DNA from: Bin127 sp965221625
GTDB taxonomy: Bacteria; Chloroflexota; Dehalococcoidia; Lucifugimonadales; Lucifugimonadaceae
Assembly (NCBI GenBank): GCA_965221625.1
Contig: OZ244903.1
Location: 1,612,001-1,676,000 of the forward strand
Length of the DNA: 64,000 bases
Reading direction: 5' to 3'
In this document: positions 1 through 9,458 of the stretch, piece after piece
Layout of the letters: every line of letters begins with the position of its first letter
Position numbering within the stretch: the first letter of the stretch is position 1
Notes under the pieces: generated by a model
Databases searched by the model: none
Seen by the model: only the letters and a program-made list of their open reading frames with translations
Told to the model about the DNA's origin: nothing
Position numbers and translations under genes: made by a program

Positions 1-184
1 CGGCGAATACATCGCTTGCGCTGGCCGCGCTAAGCTCTGCTGCGACTGCCTCAAGGTCCGACTCGGTACGGGCGACTAACGCGACGGATGCTCCTTCGAT
101 GGCGAGCCGCGCGGCAGCCGCCTTGCCGATGCCGTCACTCGCTCCCGTTACAATCGCCTTCTTTCCCGACAATCCGAGATCCAT
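1..184 (-). CDS. Short-chain dehydrogenase/reductase, C-terminus outside window
   Basis: The first 61 codons of a short-chain dehydrogenase are visible, starting at an ATG at 184 and running off the left edge. The N-terminus has the Rossmann motif TGASDGIG (TGxxxGxG) at about residues 14-21, which binds the NAD(P) cofactor, followed by the usual helix and second strand (ALVART). The substrate cannot be judged because the catalytic Ser-Tyr-Lys region lies outside. It is divergent from the aminotransferase gene that begins about 140 bases away, so the gap between them probably holds both promoters. Family assignment is secure; function is open. Confidence 0.85.
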   Translation of the reverse strand, partial: MDLGLSGKKAIVTGASDGIGKAAAARLAIEGASVALVARTESDLEAVAAELSAASASDVFA

Positions 185-325
185 GACGCCCGGTCCTTTC
201 CGAATCCTTGACTCTGCACGCTTGTGGTGCCGATTGTGTCAACATTTCCGATACCAAGTTGTACATTATCTAGAAGCACACGATGCTTTCTCAGCGATTG
301 AAGTTGCCGGGGAAGTAAAACTACT

Positions 326-1585
326 TTGGAAGAAACGGAATTGACCAATCACAGGAATCTCGACGACGGAGCGTTCGAATTGGAGCACTTCAGTTTGAAC
401 CCGAACCCAGTGCCTAGGCGCGTCATTCTTGGGCCTGGCCCGAGCTCGGCGAGCGCCCGAGTGTTGCGTGCAATGTCGCAGCCAATCATCGGCTACCTAG
501 ATCCCGCGTTTTTTCAAATCCTTGACGAAGTCTCTGCTCTCCTCGACAGCGTCTTCATCACGAAACAGACGACCATGGCGGTTGCCGGTTCTGGTTCTGC
601 AGGTATGGAAGCAGGGCTTTCCAGCTTGCTGGAACGCGGTGACAAGGCAATCATCTGCGTGAATGGATTCTTCTGCGAACGCCAGATGTTGATGTGCGAC
701 CGATTGGGAATCGAGGTGGTGGAAGTATCGGCACCGTATGGACAACAGGTTGACCCGCAGCGACTCGAGGACGCACTCCAGGCGAATCCCGACACCAAAC
801 TAGTCTCCGCAATCCACGCCGAGACGTCCGCAGGTGTGCTTCAGGACATCGGAACTCTCTCCGGTCTTGCACATGACTACGACGCACTATTCATGACTGA
901 CGTAGTGACGTCGCTTGCAGGAACACCGGTTGAGTTCGACGCGTGGGAGATTGACTATGCTTACGGCGGCTCTCAGAAATGCCTTGCCGCACCCCCCGGG
1001 ATAAGCCCGGTTGCCATCTCGGATCGTGCCCTCAAGCACATTCGCAATCGGAAGACTTTGCCCAGTTCGTGGTACCTCGATCTATCGCTAATCGCCCACT
1101 ATTGGGGGGCGGATCACGTGCACCATCACACTGCGGCGGTAAGCATGATCTACGGGTTGCGGGAAGCGTTGATTTTGCTTCAAGAAGAAGGGCTCGCTAA
1201 TCGTTGGATCCGTCACGAAAAGGTAGCGAACGCCTTGCGCGCTGGCCTATCGGCACTCGACTTAGGATCGCCGGTCAATCCTGAGTGCCGACTCAACCAA
1301 CTGACTGTGGTTAGTCTGCCCGATGCGGTGGACGACGGCGAACTGCGATCGGCACTGTTGGACGAGTACTCAATCGAGGTAGGACGAGGTCTCGGACAGT
1401 TCGCCGGAAAGGTGATTCGCATCGGATTGATGGGCGAGTCTTGCGTTCCCGCCAACGTGTTTGCGTTGCTGAATGCTCTCGAGAGGATTCTGCCGAGACT
1501 CGGTTACGAAGTGCCACAAGGAGCGGCCGTGGCCGCGGCGTCTCAGACCTTGGCTGAGGATCCCGCGCCCATCGCTGTCGGGTGA
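326..1585 (+). CDS. Class V aminotransferase, alanine-glyoxylate/serine-pyruvate type
   Basis: PLP-dependent class V aminotransferase. The Schiff-base lysine is in GGSQKC at about residue 218, and the aspartate that pairs with the PLP nitrogen is in the FMTDVV stretch near 192; GPGPSS near residue 37 is the typical start of the core. Known relatives transfer an amino group from alanine or serine to glyoxylate, giving glycine. The start is a TTG at 326; no ATG occurs before residue 50, and a GTG at 411 just before the core is an alternative, so about 28 N-terminal residues are uncertain. The 3' end overlaps the end of the convergent glcF by 43 bases. Location beside glycolate oxidase genes supports a role in disposing of glyoxylate. 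Confidence 0.85.
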   Translation: MEETELTNHRNLDDGAFELEHFSLNPNPVPRRVILGPGPSSASARVLRAMSQPIIGYLDPAFFQILDEVSALLDSVFITKQTTMAVAGSGSAGMEAGLSSLLERGDKAIICVNGFFCERQMLMCDRLGIEVVEVSAPYGQQVDPQRLEDALQANPDTKLVSAIHAETSAGVLQDIGTLSGLAHDYDALFMTDVVTSLAGTPVEFDAWEIDYAYGGSQKCLAAPPGISPVAISDRALKHIRNRKTLPSSWYLDLSLIAHYWGADHVHHHTAAVSMIYGLREALILLQEEGLANRWIRHEKVANALRAGLSALDLGSPVNPECRLNQLTVVSLPDAVDDGELRSALLDEYSIEVGRGLGQFAGKVIRIGLMGESCVPANVFALLNALERILPRLGYEVPQGAAVAAASQTLAEDPAPIAVG

Positions 1586-2892
1586 AGGTAGTCGCCGCCG
1601 GCTAGGTATGCCTCATCCAGGAGGTCGACGACATAGCGCAACTCGATGTCTGAGTTGGCGCGTTGCAGCGAACTCCTCAATTGCGCAGCACATCCGGGAT
1701 TGCCCGTTGCCACCAATGCCGCACCACTGGCGATGACGTTGCGAGCTTTTCGATCACCTAAACGCATCGACATTTCGCGTTCGAACACCGAGTAGGTCCC
1801 CGCAGATCCGCAGCAGATTGTCGGCTCAGCCACCTGGACCAACTCGAGCCCTGGTATCGAGCGCAACAATTTGCGGGGCGCGTCGCTGATGCGTTGTGTC
1901 GACAGAAGATGACAAGGATCTTGGAATACGACCTTGCGATCGATTCTCCCTGTTGGCATTTCAAAACCATGCTCTACTAACAACTCGTGTAAATCCCGTG
2001 TCCTATGGGCAAACTCGATCACGTTCGCGTCGCCCGGCATCAACTCCTCATACTCCTTCATCGTCGAGTTGCAACCTGCAGAAGCCGACACAATGTAATC
2101 CGGATCGCTCGCCAGCATGGATTGCACGTTTCGCATCGCCATTTCGCGGGCGGTGGCGCGCTCACCGGCGTGGAAATTCAACGAACCGCAGCAACCTTGA
2201 TCCTCAGGAATATGCACCTCGAATCCGTTGTGTACCAAGACACGCACCGTAGCTTCCAACGTGGTGGCATCCATCATCGACATGACGCATCCGCCAAGCA
2301 TTACGACGCGGGCCTTGATCTCGCCCATCGGTTTGAGAACCCGTCCATCTGGGACGAAGAATCGCTCGTCCATAGTTGGCATCGCCGATTCCATTTCGCG
2401 CCACCTTACCGGGAACGTACCGGCCAAGGTGCCGTTTCTCATCGATTCGCTAATCCCGGATTTCTGGAGAAGCTTCGTCGCGGTGCCGAACATCCGCATC
2501 AACTTCGGTCGTGCGAGAATCAGGTTGAATCCAATCGAACGTGCCGTTTTTTCGCGCATTGACCGGTCGGCGTGCTCGCGCATCTCTGCGCGAACGCCCA
2601 TCATGATGCGACCGTAGGGTACGCCAGACGGACATGCCACTTCGCAAGCCCGACACTGAAGGCACAAGTCCCAATGCTTCGTCACCGTCGGCGTCATCTC
2701 GAGACGACCTTCGTTGACCGCCTTCATCAAGGTCAACCGTCCGCGCGGCGATTCTGCCTCGAGCCCAGTCTCAAGATATGTGGGGCATGAGTTTAGACAG
2801 AATCCGCACTGGACGCACTTGTAGAGGTCATCCTCGGATGGCGCGAATCCAGTCGTGAAGCCGCGTTTGCTAGTCTGCGGTGTCGCCTTCAT
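1543..2892 (-). CDS. glcF: Glycolate oxidase iron-sulfur subunit GlcF
   Basis: 449-residue iron-sulfur subunit of glycolate dehydrogenase. Two ferredoxin-type 4Fe-4S motifs lie at the N-terminus (Cys 26/29/32/36 and 77/80/83/87), and the C-terminal part has two cysteine-rich CCG-type domains, visible as DQGCCGS and PTICCGSAG. The protein would pass electrons from the flavin subunits GlcD and GlcE to the membrane quinone pool. It is the last gene of the minus-strand run, 16 bases after glcE. Length and motif order match the family. An alternative would be a related lactate or glycerol-3-phosphate dehydrogenase Fe-S subunit, but glcD and glcE nearby favour GlcF. Confidence 0.92.
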   Translation of the reverse strand: MKATPQTSKRGFTTGFAPSEDDLYKCVQCGFCLNSCPTYLETGLEAESPRGRLTLMKAVNEGRLEMTPTVTKHWDLCLQCRACEVACPSGVPYGRIMMGVRAEMREHADRSMREKTARSIGFNLILARPKLMRMFGTATKLLQKSGISESMRNGTLAGTFPVRWREMESAMPTMDERFFVPDGRVLKPMGEIKARVVMLGGCVMSMMDATTLEATVRVLVHNGFEVHIPEDQGCCGSLNFHAGERATAREMAMRNVQSMLASDPDYIVSASAGCNSTMKEYEELMPGDANVIEFAHRTRDLHELLVEHGFEMPTGRIDRKVVFQDPCHLLSTQRISDAPRKLLRSIPGLELVQVAEPTICCGSAGTYSVFEREMSMRLGDRKARNVIASGAALVATGNPGCAAQLRSSLQRANSDIELRYVVDLLDEAYLAGGDYLHPTAMGAGSSAKV

Positions 2893-2908
2893 ATCGATGC
2901 TTCGGACT

Positions 2909-4180
2909 CTAAATTCCGAAGGCGAACCTCCCAGGATTCAACACTTTCGAGCCATCGAATTCGCGTTTCAACCCCTTCATGATCCGCTCGGACGCGGGAT
3001 CGACACCGAACACGTCATTGTTTGATTTGATCTCAGGGGGACATCTTTCGATCAGTACCGATCCACCCGCATTCCGCACGATATTAATCACGTGAGCGAC
3101 GACAGCAGGGATTTGGTCAACTGTTGATCCGTCGACATTCAATGTTGCGGATCCATGACCAACGTCGATGGCGGAGGAGACGCGAGCGTCGTGGTACCGA
3201 TCAATGATTCGGTGGACGGCATCGAATGTATCCGTAGGTTTCGCTGCGATCTGAAAGCTCAATACGGGGTTAGAATCGTGTGTCTCCATGAAGTCCCAGA
3301 TCTCCGATTCCTCAGATTCTCGCAACGTTTCGTAACCGGTAGCAGGTATCGTCCCGGCGAGGCCGGTCAGTTCGTCGACTTGACGTTTCAGTGCACTTGC
3401 GGAACCTGACACCTGGACGAGCATAAGGACGAGATTGTTTAAGTCGACATCACCGTCCATGTGCCGTTGTGCCGCAAATTCGCGCGTCGCGCCGACCGCG
3501 CGCGGACCACTGTAGATTCTTGCCGCCTCAATCGTCAGCTTTGACATCCCAACCTCGCGGCATGCAGATCGTGCAGCCTCGATTTGGTCAAACCACACGG
3601 CGATGGTCTGTGTTCGCTCTGGCATGGGGACCAACTTCAATGCGACGCTAGTAACGACTCCGAGAGTGCCAAATGCACCCGTGTGGAGGCGATGCAGATC
3701 GTACCCTTGGACATTCTTGACGACTCGGCCGCCCGATTTCGTTTGTGTTCCGTCAGCCGAAACAACGGCGATGCCGATTATCCAATCACGGATGCCGCCG
3801 AAGCGCGGACGCAACCGACTTGGTGCGTTCGATGCGACAGAGCCGCCGATCGTTGCGTGGGCAGGGGACAACACTTCGAACGGTAGTCGCTGGTTCTCTT
3901 GTTTGAGCAGATCCGTGAGATCGGCAACACGGACACCGGCATCGCAGATTACGGTCATGTCGCCGGCGACATGGTCGATCGACGCGTTCAGTTGTGTCAG
4001 GTCCAACGCGAAATCAAACGACGTCGGCAGGTTGCCCACGTGCATACGTGTCCCGCCACCCCAAGGGATGACGGAACTGCCGTTCCGATGCGCCTCAGCT
4101 AATGCCGCGCCAACTTCCGACGCGTCCGCCGGTAGGATGACTTCCCGCGGCTCTAAACCGTCGACGCGATATCGGTTCAA
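2909..4180 (-). CDS. glcE: Glycolate oxidase FAD-binding subunit GlcE
   Basis: FAD-binding subunit with a PCMH-type fold: the region with IPWGGGTRMHVG near residue 40 and TIGGSVASNAPS near 108 matches the FAD-contacting loops, and KNVQGYDLHRL near 155 is typical of GlcE. At 423 residues it is longer than the roughly 350-residue Escherichia coli protein. The start is a TTG at 4180 that overlaps the TGA stop of the upstream VOC gene in the four bases TTGA, which supports this start and suggests translational coupling. It acts with GlcD and GlcF to oxidise glycolate to glyoxylate. GlcD is encoded some 3.8 kb upstream on the same strand rather than next to it. Confidence 0.9.
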   Translation of the reverse strand: MNRYRVDGLEPREVILPADASEVGAALAEAHRNGSSVIPWGGGTRMHVGNLPTSFDFALDLTQLNASIDHVAGDMTVICDAGVRVADLTDLLKQENQRLPFEVLSPAHATIGGSVASNAPSRLRPRFGGIRDWIIGIAVVSADGTQTKSGGRVVKNVQGYDLHRLHTGAFGTLGVVTSVALKLVPMPERTQTIAVWFDQIEAARSACREVGMSKLTIEAARIYSGPRAVGATREFAAQRHMDGDVDLNNLVLMLVQVSGSASALKRQVDELTGLAGTIPATGYETLRESEESEIWDFMETHDSNPVLSFQIAAKPTDTFDAVHRIIDRYHDARVSSAIDVGHGSATLNVDGSTVDQIPAVVAHVINIVRNAGGSVLIERCPPEIKSNNDVFGVDPASERIMKGLKREFDGSKVLNPGRFAFGI

Positions 4181-4605
4181 TCGTCAGAAGGCTCCGACAA
4201 CCAGTGGTCTAGGTTCCATCCGACACCAAATTTGTCAGTAAAAGACGCGAAGTATGACCCCCAAAAGGTGTTGGTCGGTGCCATCTGCACCATACCACCC
4301 TCCGACAACTTGGCAAACAGCGAATCGACTTCCTCAACGCTAGAAACCGAGTGCACGATCGAGAAGTTGTCGCCCATCACCTTGGGAGGCCCGAACGCGG
4401 CAGGCATGTCGCTCCCCATGAGGTTTCCATTGCCCAAAGGAAGCGCAACATGCATCACCTGGTCCAACTCTTTCTCTGCGACCTCCATCTCACCAGGCGG
4501 CATATCACGGAACGTCGAAATCGACTCGAACTCGCCGCCGAATACGGATCGATAGAAGTCAAACGCCTCTCGGCAGTTTCCATTGAAGTGTAGATATATG
4601 TCCAT
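4177..4605 (-). CDS. PhnB-like VOC-family protein
   Basis: 142-residue protein of the vicinal oxygen chelate superfamily, PhnB-like subgroup (glyoxalase/bleomycin-resistance/3-demethylubiquinone methyltransferase-like annotations). Recognisable pieces are the N-terminal HFNGNCREAFDFY, the FGPPKVMGDNFS stretch and the C-terminal FGVGWNL. Members share the fold but differ widely in substrate, and the real substrate is rarely known, so none is assigned. It starts at an ATG at 4605, lies 40 bases after an aldo-keto reductase gene and overlaps glcE by four bases, so it is part of the glycolate-oxidase transcript. Confidence 0.75.
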   Translation of the reverse strand: MDIYLHFNGNCREAFDFYRSVFGGEFESISTFRDMPPGEMEVAEKELDQVMHVALPLGNGNLMGSDMPAAFGPPKVMGDNFSIVHSVSSVEEVDSLFAKLSEGGMVQMAPTNTFWGSYFASFTDKFGVGWNLDHWLSEPSDD

Positions 4606-4645
4606 TGTTCGGTGCTCCCCAAAATCCGATAATTTGACCTAGAGT

Positions 4646-5617
4646 CTAAACCTGAGCGAAGGTGGTTCTAACCGCTTCGCTCGCAGCCGTTGCCGCCTTG
4701 AGAGCTTCTTCCGGAACGTCTTCTTCCCAGATCTTGAGATTTGCCAGCAGTTGCGCTTCGGTGCGTGCGCCGACGATGCACGAGGTCACGACTGGGTTGT
4801 CAACGACCCATCTCAGTGACAAGGCACCAGCAGAGACGCCGAAACGTTTGCAAATCGACATGATCTGTTCGATCGCGCTGAACATTGCGTCGTTCCAGTA
4901 CTGTCCTCGATACCAGTCTGACGCGCGGAAGTCATCCGAGAATCTGCCACCGTCTTCGGCTTCGTAGCTTCGGTGTTTGCCGAGAAGAAAACCACCGGCT
5001 TGTGGCGAGTACGCGATTACACCAACGCCGAACTCCGCGCATGCCGGGAACAACTCGCGCTCGGGATCGCGCATCAAAAGGTTGTATCTCGGTTGCACGC
5101 AGTCAAACCTGCGCGCTCCCAGTTTGTCGGCTTGCCATAGGGACTCGACCAACTGATGTGCTGCAAAGTTTGAGACGCCAATGTACCTCGCCTTTCCGGC
5201 AACTACCAAGTCGCTGTACGCCAAAACGAATTCGTCGACCGGGACTCCGGACGGAAAGCTGTGTATTTGGTAGAGATCGATGTAATCCGTGTTCAGACGG
5301 CGAAGTGAATCATCAATCGCTTGCATCACATACTTGCGACGCACGCCGGTGTCGTTGGGATTTTCGCCGACTCTACTGTTGCCCTTGCTCGCAAGCACTA
5401 CTTCCGACCTTCGACCTTGCAGAAAGTTGCCGACGATCGTTTCGGAGCGTCCGTCCATGTACGAATTGGCAGTGTCAATGAAATTGACGCCACCGTCGAA
5501 CGCGGCACCCATGATTCGGAGAGCCTCTTCAGTGTCGGTCTGTCCCCCGAAGTTGTCGGCTCCGATACAGTAATCGGAAACTAGCAGCCCCGTGCGGCCT
5601 AAATTGACATAGTTCAT
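4646..5617 (-). CDS. Aldo-keto reductase
   Basis: 323-residue aldo-keto reductase with a TIM-barrel NADPH-binding fold. Family signatures are LGRTGLLVSDYCIG at the N-terminus, the catalytic Asp/Tyr segment FIDTANSY near residue 50, LASKGN around the catalytic lysine, and YQIHSFPS around the catalytic histidine. The C-terminal VVTSCIVGAR matches the cofactor-phosphate loop. The start is an ATG at 5617 preceded by AGGA at a good distance. It reduces or oxidises an unknown carbonyl/alcohol pair. A related paralogue lies directly upstream. Its place between glcD and glcE suggests action on a small hydroxy-acid or sugar-derived aldehyde, which is inference. Confidence 0.85.
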   Translation of the reverse strand: MNYVNLGRTGLLVSDYCIGADNFGGQTDTEEALRIMGAAFDGGVNFIDTANSYMDGRSETIVGNFLQGRRSEVVLASKGNSRVGENPNDTGVRRKYVMQAIDDSLRRLNTDYIDLYQIHSFPSGVPVDEFVLAYSDLVVAGKARYIGVSNFAAHQLVESLWQADKLGARRFDCVQPRYNLLMRDPERELFPACAEFGVGVIAYSPQAGGFLLGKHRSYEAEDGGRFSDDFRASDWYRGQYWNDAMFSAIEQIMSICKRFGVSAGALSLRWVVDNPVVTSCIVGARTEAQLLANLKIWEEDVPEEALKAATAASEAVRTTFAQV

Positions 5618-5702
5618 GATTGGTCCTGTATTGGTTTATGAGTTGCGAACGTCAAGAGCTACCCGCAAACTTGCGTCGTGTTTCAACGGCTGAGGAAGCA
5701 GT

Positions 5703-6728
5703 TCATGCCACAGTTTGTGGAATCGTGCCGAATGCGCTACCTGCCTGTGGTGGATAGTTCATCACCGAGTTTGCTGCGAAATCACTGGCGATCGCATTGA
5801 CCTCGGACATCGTCTCGTCTGACAAGTCTTCGTCCCACGCTGCCAGCGTGCCGTCGAGTTGATCTACGCGCCGTGCCCCGAAGATCGGTGAGGTCACGCC
5901 GTCGTGATTCGCAACCCAACGGAGTGCCAAGGCGATCATCGAGTTTCCAGACTTCTCCGAGACTGATTTCAAGCGTGACACGGTTTGGTGCCGCACGTCG
6001 TCGCCGTAACGCGCTTTGAGGGTTCCACCTCGATCGTCATCCCGGGCACCGAACTTAGAGTCTCTCTCGTACGCGTTGAGATGTTTGCCCGTCAGCATTC
6101 CGCTCGCGAGCGGACTGTACGGCACGACAGCGACGCCGTGCTTCTTGGCCAACGGGATCATTTCATTGGCCAATCCGGGCTGCAAGATGTTGAAGACTGA
6201 CTGGATCGCCTCAACTCGATAGAGGTTGCGCACATCCGATGCCCACAGTGCTGAAGCAAGCACCCAACTTGGGAAATTCGACGCACCCGCGTAGACGACT
6301 TTGCCTTGGTGGATTAGATCGTCGACCGCGCGAAGCGTCTCGTCAATCGGCGTCTCTGCATCCCAAGAGTGGCAGTAGAGCAGGTCGATGCGATCTGTTT
6401 TGAGGCGTTTCAGTGAAGCTTCGACGGTGCGCACGATGTGATAGCGCGAGGCACCGATGTCGTTCACGCCGTCACCGACTCTGGACCGATACTTTGTCGC
6501 CAGAACGACTTGGTCGCGTACCGAATTGGCTCGAAAGAAGTTGCCGATAACCCGTTCGGAATCGCCGATGGAATAAGAGTCAGACGTATCGAGAAAGTTG
6601 ATGCCGGCGTCCAAGGCCTTCGAAATGATGCCGTGCGAGGTCGGCTCGTCACAACCGAACGGGTTGCCGAAGTTGTCAGATCCGAGGCAGAGGTTCGAAA
6701 CCTTTACTCCGGTGCGTCCCAGTTTCAC
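5703..6728 (-). CDS. Aldo-keto reductase
   Basis: 341-residue aldo-keto reductase, paralogous to the gene downstream. Motifs are VKLGRTGVKVSNLCLG at the N-terminus, FLDTSDSY (catalytic Asp/Tyr), LATKYRS (Lys) and LLYCHSWD (His), with SPIFGARR as the cofactor loop. The first conventional start is the GTG at 6728, but a perfect Shine-Dalgarno sequence (GGAGGTGAT, about 6747-6755) lies 22 bases further up. An in-frame ATT at 6743 sits at ideal spacing from it, so translation may begin at that rare codon and add five residues. The substrate is unknown. Confidence 0.83.
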   Translation of the reverse strand: MKLGRTGVKVSNLCLGSDNFGNPFGCDEPTSHGIISKALDAGINFLDTSDSYSIGDSERVIGNFFRANSVRDQVVLATKYRSRVGDGVNDIGASRYHIVRTVEASLKRLKTDRIDLLYCHSWDAETPIDETLRAVDDLIHQGKVVYAGASNFPSWVLASALWASDVRNLYRVEAIQSVFNILQPGLANEMIPLAKKHGVAVVPYSPLASGMLTGKHLNAYERDSKFGARDDDRGGTLKARYGDDVRHQTVSRLKSVSEKSGNSMIALALRWVANHDGVTSPIFGARRVDQLDGTLAAWDEDLSDETMSEVNAIASDFAANSVMNYPPQAGSAFGTIPQTVA

Positions 6729-6866
6729 GTATTCGATCGAAATCGCATCACCTCCATTGATTTATCCGCTTAAGCGAATGTTATCGCGCAAGTTCGGGCT
6801 CCCAACTCAACAACGGCGAGCCTCGAAAATCGACTGCGCGGTCGAATAGTCCTTAGGGATTTTCGA

Positions 6867-7910
6867 TCAAGCGCGTTCGACCGCAACGGAACGCTTTTCC
6901 GCCCAAGAAACGTACGCTGCGTCGACGATGCGTGCGGCTTCGAGGCCGGCCTCGAAACCAGTGTCGATTAGGGATTGGTCACCGGACAAAGCGGCCTTGA
7001 CGAACCGCTCATACGGTTGGGCATATTCGCTCCCCGGATCAATATTGGCTAGTTCCGAATGTCCGTCGTTCGCGCCGAGTATCGCGTTCAAACCATCGGT
7101 CACAATGCGCCCCGTTGATCCGGCAACATCGACGATAACGCCACTGCCGCGGGGCTCCCCACGCTGCACGAAACTGGTGTGAATTACGGCGTAGGCTCCG
7201 CTCACGTACTCCAACAAGAATGCTGACGAGTCGGGAACCGTTACGTCTTCTCCGTCGGGAGCGTCGATGAATCCACGGTGTTGCTCGGCGGTGTTCAGGA
7301 CTGCCGATACGCGGGCAATCTCGCCGCCGAGGAAGCGTGCCATGTCGAAGACGTGGATCAACTCGTAAACCGTGCCTCCGCCGCTCTCCGGACGGAACCG
7401 CCAAGACAGTACTTCGGGGCGAACATCGCGTTGCATCGAGAATCCCCAACGGATATTGACGTGGTAGATATCACCGACATACCCGTTCTCGATGTATCGC
7501 TTGATGCGACCAACGGTTGTACGTCCTCGCTGATTGAAGTTGACGGCGTGGATCACGCCGGCGTCTTGGGCCGCCTTCAACATGACGTCGCAATCAGCTG
7601 CGGCCAATGCCAACGGTTTCTCGCACAACACCGGTCGACCGGTCTCGATCGCCGCCAACGCATACTTCTTGTGTGAGTCGGTAGGAGTGATGATGTCGAT
7701 GGCGTCGATATCGTCATCTGCCAACATCTCTCGGTAATCTGTGTACCCTCTCGGCACACCCCACTGCGCTTGCATGTCTCGCAGAGGGCCCTCAGAGCGT
7801 CGCATGAACGCGACAACTTCGGCTTCAGGGATTTGCGCGAACGCCTCCATGTGTTGCGCCGCGAACCCGCCGGCTCCGATGATCCCGATCCTTAGTTTGT
7901 CGTTAGCCAT
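6867..7910 (-). CDS. Gfo/Idh/MocA-family oxidoreductase
   Basis: 347-residue NAD(P)-dependent oxidoreductase. The N-terminal Rossmann motif GIIGAGGFAAQH is at residues 9-20, and the family signature CEKPLAL, whose lysine takes part in catalysis, is near residue 95. The remainder is the alpha/beta C-terminal substrate domain, including YELIHVFDMARFLGG near residue 185. Members oxidise sugars, inositols or their acids, and some hydrolyse or isomerise substrates; the substrate is not predictable here. The start is an ATG at 7910. It lies between glcD and the aldo-keto reductases on the same strand with modest gaps, so co-transcription is likely. Confidence 0.85.
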   Translation of the reverse strand: MANDKLRIGIIGAGGFAAQHMEAFAQIPEAEVVAFMRRSEGPLRDMQAQWGVPRGYTDYREMLADDDIDAIDIITPTDSHKKYALAAIETGRPVLCEKPLALAAADCDVMLKAAQDAGVIHAVNFNQRGRTTVGRIKRYIENGYVGDIYHVNIRWGFSMQRDVRPEVLSWRFRPESGGGTVYELIHVFDMARFLGGEIARVSAVLNTAEQHRGFIDAPDGEDVTVPDSSAFLLEYVSGAYAVIHTSFVQRGEPRGSGVIVDVAGSTGRIVTDGLNAILGANDGHSELANIDPGSEYAQPYERFVKAALSGDQSLIDTGFEAGLEAARIVDAAYVSWAEKRSVAVERA

Positions 7911-7974
7911 GTACTATCCAATCCAAATCGTTGTAGATTGCCAGACTTGCGACCGCCAATCAGTTGCTGAGAGT

Positions 7975-9435
7975 TCAAACTGCCTGCAGATTCCCGGCAC
8001 TTGCACCGGTTTGCCTGAAAGAGTCTTCAGAGATGCCGTACGCAGCACCGTGCGTCGCACCACCGGGGAACACCTTGCCAGGGTTGAAGCTGTCGCCAGC
8101 ACCGAAAGCAGGGCGGAGCTTCGCCATCGCGGCCATGTCGTCGTCGGTGAAAACTAGCGGCATGTATGCCTGCTTCTCAATGCCGATGCCGTGTTCGCCA
8201 CTCAAGGCACCGCCGGCTTCGACGCAGGCGGCGAGTATCCGTTCTCCGCATTCGATTACCCGACGCACCTGTGCCTTGTCTCGTCCGTCGAAGAGGATGC
8301 ATGGATGCAGATTGCCGTCGCCAGCATGGAATACATTGCCGATAGTCAGACCCAACTCCTCGCCAATCTCGCGCACCTGGCGCATGACGTCGCGCAGCTT
8401 GGTGCGCGGCACAACACCGTCGACGAGATAGTAGTTGGGTGCGATCGTGCCGAATGCCCCGATCGCGCCTTTTCGCGTCGCCCAAAGTTCGGCCCGCATC
8501 GCCTCATCCTCGGCTTCGCGAATTTCCGACGCGTTGTTGGTGCGGCAGATCTTGCGTACTAATTCTCCCTGTTCATCCACCGTTTCACGAAGCCCGTCCA
8601 ACTCAACAATCAAGACTGCTTCGGCGTCTTCGGGATATCCGGGATGGTAAACCGGTTCGCAAGCTTGGATCGTCACGCGATCCATCATCTCGATTGCGGA
8701 TGGAACCATGCCAGCGGCGATGATGTCGGAAACCGATTGAGAGGCATCATCAAGGGATGTAAACGCCGCCAGAAACGTAACGACAGCCTCAGGTTTGGTC
8801 ATCAGTCGCACGGCGATCTTCGTAGCGATGCCCAGAGTGCCTTCCGAGCCGACGAACGCACCGCGGAGGTCATAACCGATGGTGTCGCGCGTCGGTCCGC
8901 CGAGCCAAACCCGTTCGCCATCGGCCAAGACTACCTCGACCCCGAGGACGTGGTTGGTAGTCACGCCCAATGCGAGGCAGTGCGGACCACCGGCGTTCTC
9001 GGCGACGTTCCCGCCGATGGTGCAAGCCCTCTGCGAAGACGGATCAGGTGCGTAGTAGAGGCCGTATTTCGCGACCGCATCTGAGAGATCAATGTTTACC
9101 AATCCAGGTTCAACAATGGCAACCCGATTTTCGACATCAACGTCGAGCACTCGATTCATCCGCGTCACTGGGATGACAACCGAGTCGTTTAGCGGAACTG
9201 AACCGCCGCTGAGCCCGGTACCGGCACCTCGAGGCACGATCTTAGCGTCTTTGGCATAGGCCGCTCGCACACAACCCGCCAATTCCTCAGCACTTCCCGG
9301 CAAGACGACCGCGCTGGGTGAAGAACGATCGATCGACCCGTCGTATTCGTACAACAACAGGTCTTCCGAATCCCAGATGACGTATTGGTCTCCGACAATG
9401 GAGCGAAGTTCTTGAATCAGTGCCGCGTCAATCAT
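7975..9435 (-). CDS. glcD: Glycolate oxidase subunit GlcD (FAD-linked)
   Basis: 486-residue flavoprotein of the FAD-linked oxidase type. The FAD-binding PCMH domain shows PRGAGTGLSGGS near residue 63 and TIGGNVAENAGGPH near 128, and the C-terminal substrate domain carries HAGDGNLHP near 380 and LSGEHGIGIEK near 423, both typical of GlcD and D-lactate dehydrogenases. It oxidises glycolate (or D-lactate) and passes electrons through GlcE and GlcF. The start is an ATG at 9435. Because glcE and glcF lie in the same strand run and an alanine-glyoxylate-type aminotransferase adjoins, glycolate is the most likely substrate. Confidence 0.9.
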   Translation of the reverse strand: MIDAALIQELRSIVGDQYVIWDSEDLLLYEYDGSIDRSSPSAVVLPGSAEELAGCVRAAYAKDAKIVPRGAGTGLSGGSVPLNDSVVIPVTRMNRVLDVDVENRVAIVEPGLVNIDLSDAVAKYGLYYAPDPSSQRACTIGGNVAENAGGPHCLALGVTTNHVLGVEVVLADGERVWLGGPTRDTIGYDLRGAFVGSEGTLGIATKIAVRLMTKPEAVVTFLAAFTSLDDASQSVSDIIAAGMVPSAIEMMDRVTIQACEPVYHPGYPEDAEAVLIVELDGLRETVDEQGELVRKICRTNNASEIREAEDEAMRAELWATRKGAIGAFGTIAPNYYLVDGVVPRTKLRDVMRQVREIGEELGLTIGNVFHAGDGNLHPCILFDGRDKAQVRRVIECGERILAACVEAGGALSGEHGIGIEKQAYMPLVFTDDDMAAMAKLRPAFGAGDSFNPGKVFPGGATHGAAYGISEDSFRQTGASAGNLQAV

Positions 9436-9458
9436 CGGATCGGGTCAGCGGTTGGCGT

